This document shows, piece after piece, positions 1-5,191 of a stretch of 7,308 nt of DNA (the stretch's first letter is position 1; each line of letters begins with the position of its first letter). The translations under genes were made by a program, and so were the position numbers. Source of the stretch: Ignatzschineria sp. (GTDB taxonomy: Bacteria > Pseudomonadota > Gammaproteobacteria > Cardiobacteriales > Wohlfahrtiimonadaceae); contig JASLFU010000013.1 in assembly GCA_030150405.1 (NCBI GenBank), positions 1-7,308 of the forward strand, written 5' to 3'. The notes beneath the pieces were generated by a model, which ran no database searches, was not told where the DNA came from, and saw nothing but the letters and a program-made list of their open reading frames with translations.

Positions 1-139
1 AATTCCAGCCGATTAAAAGCAGGGTACTGAGCAGCAGAAAGAGGAGAAGGTGCCCGAAAATGAGGGCAAAAAAGAGGGCGGGAAGGAGAAAGAGTGCAAT
101 CTCAAGCAGCACACGCCGAAGAGAGAGATGGCCAAGCAT
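1..139 (-). CDS. phoR: PhoR, phosphate-regulon sensor histidine kinase (N-terminal fragment)
   Basis: Only the first 46 codons lie in the window; the gene continues past base 1. The translation starts MLGHLSLRRVLLEIALFLLP and is followed by further Leu/Phe/Ala-rich membrane sequence. It lines up with the E. coli PhoR start ([20 protein letters not shown]), including the short basic N-terminus, the long hydrophobic anchor and a Trp-Asn at its end. PhoR is an inner-membrane kinase that, with the Pst transporter and PhoU, phosphorylates PhoB when phosphate is scarce. The kinase domain and its histidine are outside the window. An in-frame TAA lies 18 nt upstream of the ATG, and a GGAG about 10 nt before it can serve as ribosome binding site. 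It follows phoB after 83 bases in the same direction, as expected for a phoBR operon. The identification rests on the short N-terminus plus this position. Confidence 0.88.
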   Translation of the reverse strand, partial: MLGHLSLRRVLLEIALFLLPALFFALIFGHLLLFLLLSTLLLIGWN

Positions 140-222
140 AGGAAATATACTCCAGATTTAGATAGTCTCAATCATAGCCGATTTAGGGGGAGAGTGTTTA
201 TTGACTCTACTTTTAAACGGTT

Positions 223-921
223 TTAAAGGCGCTTTGGTGAAAAACGATAGCCTTCCCCTCGTACGGTCTGTAACAGGGTGTGGTAGCCGCTAGGCTCTAA
301 AATCTTTCGTAACCTGCCGATAGTGACATCGACGGTGCGCTCATCCACATAGCTATCGATCCCCCAAACATGATCTAGCAGTTGGCTACGGCTATAGACC
401 CGATCAAGATGGGTCATAAAGAAGGCGAGTAGACGAAACTCAATGGCACTTAGATTGACCAGCTCCTCATGAATCGTTAAGCGCTGAGCATCGAGATCGA
501 GCAGTAGCCCCTCAATCTCCACAAATTCACTCTTTTCCTCTACATACTCCTCAATTCTACGAAGTAGGGAGGTAATGCGAGCAAGTAGCTCTTTAAGTAC
601 AAAGGGTTTGGGAAGATAATCATCGGCGCCGCTCTCAAACCCTTCGAGTTTATCCTCAAGCTCTGCCCGGGCGCTTAACATAATGACGGGAAGCGCACGC
701 ATTTTACGACTAGCTTTAAGCTCTTTAAGAAGATCGATCCCCGATTTCTTCGGCATCATCCAATCGAGAAGAATAAGATCCACTCTCTGTTCGGTAGCGA
801 GGATCGCTTTAGCTTCTAAACCATCATAAGCGGAGATCACCTCAAAACCATTTTGCTCAAGATAGAGGGTGAGCATCTCTTGAATAGCAAGATCATCTTC
901 CACAACCAAAATCTTTTTCAT
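223..921 (-). CDS. phoB: PhoB, phosphate-regulon response regulator (OmpR/PhoB family)
   Basis: A 232-residue transcription regulator that binds Pho boxes when phosphorylated by PhoR. Residues 1-120 are a receiver domain: acidic pair E8/D9, phosphoacceptor D53 in LLDWMMP, S83 in MLSAR, and K105 in PKP. After a linker, residues 132-230 form a winged-helix DNA-binding domain, with the recognition helix in DERTVDVTIGRLRKIL and the wing in QTVRGEGYRFS. Length and sequence match E. coli PhoB (about 229 residues). I start at ATG 921 (MKKILVVEDD); a TTG directly before it at 924 would add one residue and is less likely. GGA about 10 nt upstream is a modest ribosome binding site. phoR follows downstream. 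A Pho box upstream points to autoregulation. The recognition helix has T and G where E. coli has H and R (VHIRRLRK). Confidence 0.95.
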   Translation of the reverse strand: MKKILVVEDDLAIQEMLTLYLEQNGFEVISAYDGLEAKAILATEQRVDLILLDWMMPKKSGIDLLKELKASRKMRALPVIMLSARAELEDKLEGFESGADDYLPKPFVLKELLARITSLLRRIEEYVEEKSEFVEIEGLLLDLDAQRLTIHEELVNLSAIEFRLLAFFMTHLDRVYSRSQLLDHVWGIDSYVDERTVDVTIGRLRKILEPSGYHTLLQTVRGEGYRFSPKRL

Positions 922-956
922 CAATTATCGTTCCATAATGTTTCGATTGAGTTTGT

Positions 957-990
957 AGTGTAGCGATCAATTGTGACAAATAGGTAACAG
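957..990 (-). promoter_or_regulatory. Pho box and -10 element of the phoBR promoter
   Basis: On the minus strand, 990-973 reads CTGTTAC-CTAT-TTGTCAC, two 7-bp direct repeats separated by 4 bp. This is the layout of the PhoB binding site (consensus halves CTGTCAT). Ten bases further on is TACACT (962-957), a good -10 element. In PhoB-activated promoters the Pho box replaces the -35 and sits about 10-11 bp before the -10, as here. Transcription would begin near 950, giving a leader of about 30 nt before phoB. The site indicates positive autoregulation of phoBR under phosphate limitation. Confidence 0.85.
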
Positions 991-1090
991 AATGGAGAGT
1001 TTAGGGATAAAGCTGTTACTTTGTTGAGATCTCATCCCTTTTTATCATTCCATAAGGGGAGAGGCGAGGTGTGGAAAGGCGGAGAGAGAA

Positions 1091-1119
1091 TTTTTAGAAA
1101 AAGCGGTAAAATTTATACT
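1091..1119 (+). promoter_or_regulatory. Possible promoter for the TM2-domain gene
   Basis: TATACT at 1114-1119 is a 5-of-6 match to the -10 consensus in an AT-rich stretch. A poor -35 (TTTTTA, 1091-1096) lies 17 bp upstream. Transcription would start near 1126 and give a leader of about 190 nt that contains the inverted repeats described next. It is proposed from the -10 match and position only. Confidence 0.35.
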
Positions 1120-1149
1120 ATATTTAAGTGTTCCCTCAATAGATGTAGA

Positions 1150-1253
1150 TTTAGGCGAAAGCGAAGGTGAGCATGCGATCAAAACATTGGGGAATCGCCT
1201 AAACTCAATGCGTTTAAACTGTTCTTTAACGGAAGTTGAAGGGATGGATTGAG
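1150..1253 (+). promoter_or_regulatory. Putative structured leader RNA upstream of the TM2-domain gene
   Basis: Three inverted repeats are packed in about 100 bases. TTTAGGCGA (1150-1158) pairs perfectly with TCGCCTAAA (1195-1203) around a 36-nt loop. Immediately after it, CTCAAT (1204-1209) pairs with ATTGAG (1248-1253), enclosing a hairpin in which CGTT/AAA (1211-1214, 1216-1218) pairs with TTT/AACG (1225-1231) with one bulged T. No coding region fits: the plus-strand frames are only 9-14 codons and lack ribosome binding sites. I do not recognise a known riboswitch class. Function is inference; the 9-bp palindrome could instead be a protein-binding site. Confidence 0.35.
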
Positions 1254-1281
1254 CATTCATTAAGAAGGGTAGAATAAAAGA

Positions 1282-1301
1282 AGAGCCCAAATAAGGGCTT
1301 T
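1282..1301 (+). promoter_or_regulatory. Small hairpin abutting the TM2 gene ribosome binding site
   Basis: AGCCC (1284-1288) and GGGCT (1295-1299) pair around a 6-nt loop, with a G-T and an A-T pair extending the stem. The strong GGAGG site at 1302-1306 begins directly at its 3' edge, 7 nt before the ATG, so the hairpin could affect ribosome access. Read on the minus strand, the stem is followed by CTTCTTTTATTC, a weak terminator-like tail. Confidence 0.35.
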
Positions 1302-1313
1302 GGAGGCAAAAAG

Positions 1314-1766
1314 ATGAATAGAGCAAAAGTATTAAAAGCGGCGGGGATAGAGGTTGTACTTGGCCTTAAAGATGGTGAAACCTTAACGCTCCCCCGTAGC
1401 GCCTTTGGGTTTGATCCTATTGTAGGCGCAGAGGTAGAGCTCTACCGCAACGGGGAGGAGTATATCGTCGCCCCTGTAGAGCGAAAGAACTTAGGGGGAA
1501 TTGAAGGCTTTAAAGTGCGGGAAGGTGGGGATCGAAGCGACTATATTAAAGTGAATAAAATTATCTATATTCTCCTCGCCTTCTTTTTAGGCTCTTTTGG
1601 TATTCATAAATTTTATGAGGGGAAAAATGTTAAAGGGGTGATCTATCTTCTCCTCTGTTGGACCTTTATCCCTGGAATTTTAGGAGTTATTGAAGCGATC
1701 TTTATGGCGTTGAGACCAGCAGATAGTAATGGCTTAGTTCAGGTAAAGGGTAAGCCCCTTTATTAG
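1314..1766 (+). CDS. TM2-domain membrane protein
   Basis: A 150-residue protein with two parts. Residues 1-60 are soluble and strand-rich (VVLGLKDGETLTLPRSAF, then VGAEVELYRNGEEYIVAP). They resemble the small beta-type N-terminal modules of other bacterial TM2 proteins, but I cannot assign a fold firmly. Residues about 82-133 are a TM2 domain: a first membrane helix (83-97), the signature GSFGIHKFYEGK (93-104) in the turn, and a second helix (107-132) containing CWTFIPGILGVIEAI. A short polar tail ends in KPLY. TM2 proteins sit in the inner membrane; their biochemical role in bacteria is not established and I do not propose one. GGAGG 7 nt upstream supports the ATG. The gene is divergent from phoB and stands alone, ending in a shared terminator with glmM. 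Confidence 0.88.
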   Translation: MNRAKVLKAAGIEVVLGLKDGETLTLPRSAFGFDPIVGAEVELYRNGEEYIVAPVERKNLGGIEGFKVREGGDRSDYIKVNKIIYILLAFFLGSFGIHKFYEGKNVKGVIYLLLCWTFIPGILGVIEAIFMALRPADSNGLVQVKGKPLY

Positions 1767-1779
1767 AAAACGTATTGAA

Positions 1780-1812
1780 GAGTGATGTGAGAGTGATGTG
1801 AGAGTGATGTAA
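1780..1812 (+). repeat. Three tandem copies of an 11-bp unit
   Basis: GAGTGATGTGA occurs at 1780-1790 and 1791-1801, and as GAGTGATGTAA at 1802-1812, starting 14 bases after the TM2 gene stop codon. The first two copies are identical and the third has one change. The unit is not a multiple of three and lies outside coding sequence. It may be a small variable-number repeat from slippage; no function is visible. Confidence 0.8.
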
Positions 1813-1891
1813 AAGTTCTTTCAGAAGAGTGGCTGAAATAGATGACTTAAACGTGAAAAGTGTAAAACTCTCATAAGTTTATAAAATGAAT

Positions 1892-1935
1892 AAAGCCCCG
1901 TAAGCGCAATGTCAGCACATACGGGGCTTTGTTTT
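1892..1935. terminator. Bidirectional Rho-independent terminator between the TM2 gene and glmM
   Basis: AAAGCCCCGTA (1892-1902) pairs perfectly with TACGGGGCTTT (1920-1930), an 11-bp stem with a GC-rich core and a 17-nt loop. On the plus strand it is followed by GTTTT; on the minus strand by ATTCATTTTAT. It sits between two convergent genes and can end both transcripts. Confidence 0.9.
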
Positions 1936-1975
1936 ACTCTTGTTTAATTGAAGTCAATCTAAAAAAACTGCTGGG

Positions 1976-3286
1976 TTACTTTGCATTTTTTTCTAGAATA
2001 TCGGCCAGTTTATCTGCATTTTTTTGACTAATATTTTGATCTGGAGCTTCCACCATCACACGAACAACAGGCTCTGTGCCTGAGGGGCGAATTAAGACAC
2101 GGCCTGCAGAGCCGAGCTCTGCTTCTACATGCTTAATGGCGCTCTCGAGTTCTGTGCTTTCCCATTGAGCGTCCCGAGTAATGCGAACATTATTCATCAC
2201 CTGAACCGTTTTTGGCAGTGAGGCGAGCACTTCGCCGAAGGTTGTATCCATCTCATCGAGAGCGACTAAGGTTTGAAGCGCAGCGATAATTCCATCGCCT
2301 GTGGTGTGTTTATCTAGGCAGAGAATATGGCCTGAGTTCTCCCCCCCTACACTTAAATTGTGCTGATCGAGCGCTTCTAACACATAGCGATCCCCCACAT
2401 TTGCGCGAATAAGTTCGATCCCCTTTTTTTTAAGGGCTGCTTCAAAACCGAGATTACTCATAATGGTTCCCACAATAGCCCGCTCTTTACGGTGGGTCGC
2501 AAGAAGATAGAGAATGTCATCCCCATCAAATAGATGCCCCTTTTCATCCACAATCACTAAGCGATCCCCATCTCCATCAAAGGCGATACCGCAGTAAGCC
2601 TGCTCTTTTAAGACAGTATCAATCAGCGCTTGGGGAGAGGTGGACCCGACATCTTTATTAATATTAAACCCATTGGGTTTATCTCCAATCTGGACTACTT
2701 CGGCACCAAGCTCCTTAAAGACATTTGGAGCGATATGGTAGGTCGCACCATTGGCAGTATCGAGTACAATTTTTTTGCCATGGAGCGAAAGCCCCCGCGC
2801 GGTGCTCTTACAAAATTCAATATAACGACCTGCGGCGTCAGTAATTCGGCGAACACGGCCAAGCTGATCGGATTCAACCCCTTTTAAGGGCTTATCGATC
2901 TGTTTTTCAATCTCAAGCTCAATGGCATCATCAAGCTTTTTGCCATGTTCATTAAAGAGTTTAACGCCATTGTCATGGTAAGGATTGTGCGAAGCGGAGA
3001 CAACGCAGCCTGCCACCATGTCGAGCGTTTGTGTTAAGTAGGCGATTCCTGGGGTAGGCATTGGGCCAATAAGCGCTACACCTACACCTGCATAGGTGAA
3101 TCCCGCCTCTAAGGCTGACTCAAACATATAGCCTGAGATACGAGTATCTTTACCGATCAATACTCGGGCGCCTTCGCGGGCGAGTACTCGGCCTGCTGCA
3201 TACCCAAGTTTTAAGACAAAATCAGGCGTCATAGGCGCTTGCCCAGTTGTGCCACGAATGCCATCGGTCCCAAAGTATTTTCTCAT
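1976..3286 (-). CDS. glmM: GlmM, phosphoglucosamine mutase
   Basis: A 436-residue cytoplasmic enzyme that converts glucosamine-6-phosphate to glucosamine-1-phosphate, the step between GlmS and GlmU toward UDP-GlcNAc for peptidoglycan and lipopolysaccharide. Family marks run in order: RKYFGTDGIRG at the N-terminus, the phosphoserine loop VVSASHNP with the active Ser at 99, the metal-binding loop DGDGDR (D237, D239, D241), the sugar-binding GENSGH (315-320), and the phosphate-binding RPSGTEP (400-406). Length and sequence match E. coli GlmM along the whole chain. I start at ATG 3286, with AGGAG 7 nt upstream. The same frame is open back to an ATG at 3340, but those 18 extra residues have no family match and would cover a leader hairpin. 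folP, its usual partner in enterobacteria, is absent; the gene appears monocistronic and ends in the shared terminator. Confidence 0.97.
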   Translation of the reverse strand: MRKYFGTDGIRGTTGQAPMTPDFVLKLGYAAGRVLAREGARVLIGKDTRISGYMFESALEAGFTYAGVGVALIGPMPTPGIAYLTQTLDMVAGCVVSASHNPYHDNGVKLFNEHGKKLDDAIELEIEKQIDKPLKGVESDQLGRVRRITDAAGRYIEFCKSTARGLSLHGKKIVLDTANGATYHIAPNVFKELGAEVVQIGDKPNGFNINKDVGSTSPQALIDTVLKEQAYCGIAFDGDGDRLVIVDEKGHLFDGDDILYLLATHRKERAIVGTIMSNLGFEAALKKKGIELIRANVGDRYVLEALDQHNLSVGGENSGHILCLDKHTTGDGIIAALQTLVALDEMDTTFGEVLASLPKTVQVMNNVRITRDAQWESTELESAIKHVEAELGSAGRVLIRPSGTEPVVRVMVEAPDQNISQKNADKLADILEKNAK

Positions 3287-3304
3287 GTTTAAGCTCCTTA
3301 GATC

Positions 3305-3338
3305 GGCAAACAGTGTCACTTTTAAGATTCTGTTTGCC
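3305..3338 (-). promoter_or_regulatory. Hairpin in the glmM 5' leader
   Basis: On the minus strand GGCAAACAG (3338-3330) and CTGTTTGCC (3313-3305) form a perfect 9-bp stem with a 16-nt A-rich loop. It ends 6 nt before the AGGAG ribosome binding site (3298-3294). No T-run follows, so it is not a terminator. It could be a translational control element, an mRNA-stabilising structure, or an operator for a protein. The structure is seen directly; the role is inferred. Confidence 0.5.
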
Positions 3339-3363
3339 ACAACTTTTTAAATAAATTTGGGGC

Positions 3364-3369
3364 ATTTTA
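3364..3369 (-). promoter_or_regulatory. Possible -10 element of glmM
   Basis: TAAAAT on the minus strand (3369-3364) is a 5-of-6 match to the -10 consensus and would start transcription near 3357, so the hairpin at 3338-3305 would lie in the leader. No convincing -35 is seen at the right distance, so this is tentative. Confidence 0.3.
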
Positions 3370-3394
3370 CCTTATTGCTCTGAAAGGTGGGGGA

Positions 3395-3464
3395 CTTTTT
3401 CCGAAAAAAGAGGAGTTTTATTTCCAAAATAAGGGGCAAAATTTGCGGGCAAGCCTCCTTATTT
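3395..3464. repeat. Cluster of inverted repeats between divergent glmM and the NDUFA9-like gene
   Basis: CTTTTT (3395-3400) pairs with AAAAAG (3405-3410) around CCGA. Further right, AAATAAGG (3427-3434) pairs perfectly with CCTTATTT (3457-3464), and between them GCAAAATTTGC is an 11-bp near-palindrome. The second pair ends two bases before the extended -10 of the plus-strand gene, so it occupies the -35 region. It could be an operator or chance AT-rich pairing. Confidence 0.35.
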
Positions 3465-3465
3465 C

Positions 3466-3474
3466 TGGTATTAT
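3466..3474 (+). promoter_or_regulatory. Extended -10 promoter of the NDUFA9-like gene and dut
   Basis: TGGTATTAT fits the extended -10 form TGnTATAAT with one mismatch. No good -35 is seen, which extended -10 promoters tolerate. Transcription would start near 3481, about 33 nt before the ATG at 3514. Confidence 0.5.
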
Positions 3475-3513
3475 GAGGAAATATCTGTTTAGGAAAATTG
3501 CATAGGAGCAGGA

Positions 3514-4464
3514 ATGAGTAAAAAAACTGTAAGCATTTTTGGGGGAACAGGGTATTTAGGCTCTGTATTGACTGCAGTATTAGCGAAAAACGGTTACCGC
3601 GTGCAAGTCTTTTCACGGGATCGCAATGTGCAAAATAGCGCATCATGCCTTGCTTATGTGGAGTATATCAATGAATGCCCACTGGAAGATGAAGCGAAGA
3701 TCCGTAAACATCTCAAAGGCTCAGATTACATCATTAACATGGTGGGAACGTGGGATACTAAAAAGCGCCGTGTTCGTAAAGCTCATGTGGAATATCCTAA
3801 ACGTCTCTATGAGATTGCCGATGAATTTGGCGTAAAGAAGATGATTCACTTTAGCGCTTTAGGGGCAACGGAAGAGAGTAGCAGCCGCTATTTAGCAACT
3901 AAAGCAGAAGGGGAGAAGGCGGTGATCGATCGTGCTCGGAGTGGCCGAATGAAACTTGCTGTTGTGCGCCCCTCATTAATTGTTGGGCATGAAGATCCCT
4001 TTAGCTATCATGTGGCGCGTTTTATGCGCTTAATGCCGGTAATGATGTTGCCGATGGCAAATGCAGAGCTTCAACCTGTCTTTATTGATGATGTGACAGA
4101 AGCGGTGCTACGCCTTTTAGAGAATGATTATGATCAAACTATTTTTGAGCTTGCAGGCCCTGAGCGCTACACCTTAAAAGAGCTCGCCGGCAAGATTGCA
4201 AAAGCAGTGCGAGGCACAGATAAAGGGGTGAAGAGCTTTCCGACAGGCTTGGCAAGTCTTATTGCGCTCTTTTGGGGCTGGGTTCCGGGCTTTCCCTATT
4301 CTCGAAATCAGATTAAAGCGGCTAAAACACCCTCAGTTTCAGAAAAGAATGACTTTGCCGTTTTAGGGATTAAACCTGCAAATTATGACTCTTTTGTAGC
4401 TTATGAGATGCCTACAAAGATCTTAGATAAATATTACGATGATCGTTTAATGGCTCGCCGTTAA
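3514..4464 (+). CDS. NDUFA9-like NAD(P)-binding protein (atypical short-chain dehydrogenase)
   Basis: A 316-residue protein of the NAD(P)H-binding, NmrA/NDUFA9-like branch of the extended short-chain dehydrogenases. The N-terminus (SIFGGTGYLGSVL) carries the Rossmann glycine motif G10-x-x-G13-x-x-G16. Other marks are the strand-turn IINMVGTW (73-80), FSALGA (113-118), a Y126-x-x-x-K130 pair in YLATK, VRPSLIVG (151-158) and QPVFIDDVTEAV (187-198). In mitochondria NDUFA9 is a complex I subunit; bacterial relatives are often named after it, and a role in quinone or respiratory-chain biology is only an analogy. No nuo genes are nearby. No signal peptide is seen. AGGAG 5 nt before the ATG supports the start. 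dut follows 56 bases later in the same direction with no terminator between, so the two are probably co-transcribed. Confidence 0.8.
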   Translation: MSKKTVSIFGGTGYLGSVLTAVLAKNGYRVQVFSRDRNVQNSASCLAYVEYINECPLEDEAKIRKHLKGSDYIINMVGTWDTKKRRVRKAHVEYPKRLYEIADEFGVKKMIHFSALGATEESSSRYLATKAEGEKAVIDRARSGRMKLAVVRPSLIVGHEDPFSYHVARFMRLMPVMMLPMANAELQPVFIDDVTEAVLRLLENDYDQTIFELAGPERYTLKELAGKIAKAVRGTDKGVKSFPTGLASLIALFWGWVPGFPYSRNQIKAAKTPSVSEKNDFAVLGIKPANYDSFVAYEMPTKILDKYYDDRLMARR

Positions 4465-4520
4465 TCGAATGGGAATTGGATTAACAAGCATTTAAAAAAG
4501 GAAATTTTAAGGAAAAGAGC

Positions 4521-4976
4521 ATGTTAAACGTTGAATTTAAGATTTTAGATAAACGTCTAGGCAGTGAGTTCCCATTACCCAGTTACGCCACCGCTGGTTC
4601 AGCGGGGCTCGATCTTCGCGCGATGTTAAAAGAGGATCTTGTGATCGCGCCGGGAGAGAGCCATTTTGTGAATACCGGGCTTGCGATCTATCTAAAAGAT
4701 CCCCGTTATGCCGCTATGGTCTTGCCCCGTTCAGGTTTAGGGACTAAGCATGGTATTGTGCTGGGAAATCTTGTGGGACTGATTGATGCCGATTATCAGG
4801 GGGAGCTTATGGTATCGGTTTGGAATCGTAGCGATGAGCCTTTCACCCTTAAAGTCGGCGAGCGAATGGCGCAGATGATCATTGTTCCTGTGATTCAAGC
4901 AAGCTTCACCGAGGTGGAGGAGTTTGAAGAGTCTGAGCGAGGAACAGGAGGCTTTGGCCATACTGGGCGGAAGTAG
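4521..4976 (+). CDS. dut: Dut, deoxyuridine 5'-triphosphate nucleotidohydrolase
   Basis: A 151-residue trimeric dUTPase that splits dUTP to dUMP and pyrophosphate, keeping uracil out of DNA and feeding thymidylate synthesis. All five family motifs are present: AGSAGLDLR (25-33), PRSGLGTKHG (69-78), GLIDADYQGEL (86-96) with the probable catalytic Asp at 89, GERMAQMIIVP (113-123), and the C-terminal arm RGTGGFGHTGR (140-150) that closes over the substrate. Length and sequence match E. coli Dut along the whole chain. AAGGA 7 nt before the ATG is a good ribosome binding site. It is the second gene of a unit with the NDUFA9-like gene and is followed by a terminator. In enterobacteria dut lies next to coaBC (dfp), which is not seen here. 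Confidence 0.97.
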   Translation: MLNVEFKILDKRLGSEFPLPSYATAGSAGLDLRAMLKEDLVIAPGESHFVNTGLAIYLKDPRYAAMVLPRSGLGTKHGIVLGNLVGLIDADYQGELMVSVWNRSDEPFTLKVGERMAQMIIVPVIQASFTEVEEFEESERGTGGFGHTGRK

Positions 4977-5021
4977 TTACTGAGAGAGCGCTTCGATGAG
5001 GTTGGGCGCTAAATAGAATTG

Positions 5022-5072
5022 AAAGGTGATCGCTTAACGTAGGCAGATAGATTACGGAAGATCACCTTTTTT
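5022..5072 (+). terminator. Rho-independent terminator after dut
   Basis: AAAGGTGAT (5022-5030) pairs perfectly with ATCACCTTT (5061-5069), and the T-run continues to 5072. The 30-nt loop has a smaller inner stem, CGTA (5038-5041) with TACG (5053-5056). It lies 45 bases after the dut stop codon and ends the NDUFA9-like/dut unit. Confidence 0.8.
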
Positions 5073-5079
5073 ATATCAA

Positions 5080-5123
5080 AAATATATTTAAAAATAGATC
5101 TAAAATATTTTATCAATTATTGA
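5080..5123. promoter_or_regulatory. AT-rich palindromic region upstream of the transporter gene
   Basis: Within 44 bases there are AAATATATTT (5080-5089), AGATCT (5095-5100), the perfect 12-bp palindrome TAAAATATTTTA (5101-5112) and TCAATTATTGA (5113-5123, 5-1-5). The transporter promoter should lie here, since terminators flank the region, but I cannot pick a convincing -35/-10 pair. The 5-1-5 site could be a regulator operator; short palindromes are also common by chance in AT-rich DNA. Confidence 0.3.
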
Positions 5124-5132
5124 ACAGCATAA

Positions 5133-5169
5133 GGCAGGTTAGGGCAGCTTAACCCGCCATTTTTGTTTT
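5133..5169 (+). terminator. Terminator-like hairpin before the transporter gene (possible attenuator)
   Basis: GGCAGGTTA (5133-5141) pairs with TAACCCGCC (5150-5158) with one A/C mismatch around an 8-nt loop, followed by ATTTTTGTTTT through 5169. It ends 22 bases before the transporter ATG, leaving little room for a promoter after it. It may therefore lie in the transporter leader and act as an attenuator, or be a backup terminator for dut. The strength is modest because of the mismatch and interrupted T-run. Confidence 0.45.
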
Positions 5170-5191
5170 AAAGAGAAGAACTAGGAGTGTT

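Noticed and set aside
1013..1030. Possible second Pho box on the plus strand (CTGTTAC-TTTG-TTGAGAT)
   Set aside because: The first half is good, but the second half matches the consensus at only about 4 of 7 positions, and the nearest plus-strand gene is almost 300 bases away with no suitable -10 next to it.
1101..1115. Sequence resembling the Pasteurellaceae DNA uptake signal (AAGCGGTAAAA)
   Set aside because: It lacks the exact AAGTGCGGT core, and no other copies were seen in the window.
1173..1253. Tiny plus-strand frames (9 and 14 codons) as leader peptides
   Set aside because: Neither has a ribosome binding site or a telling codon run, and they fall within the inverted repeats.
1045..1326. 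A 93-codon open frame on the minus strand between phoB and the TM2 gene
   Set aside because: It begins inside the TM2 gene start, has no family resemblance, an unusual Ser/Phe/Pro-rich composition, and covers the inverted-repeat leader. It is best explained as chance.
3287..3340. N-terminal extension of GlmM to an ATG at 3340
   Set aside because: The 18 extra residues match nothing in the family, while ATG 3286 has a strong ribosome site and gives the canonical RKYFGTDGIRG start.
3347..3646. Minus-strand open frame across the glmM / NDUFA9-like divergent gap
   Set aside because: It overlaps the start of the well-supported plus-strand gene and its promoter, and the translation looks non-coding.
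4987..5010. AGCGC / GCGCT inverted repeat after dut
   Set aside because: The stem is only 5 bp with a 14-nt loop and no T-run; the real terminator is at 5022-5072.
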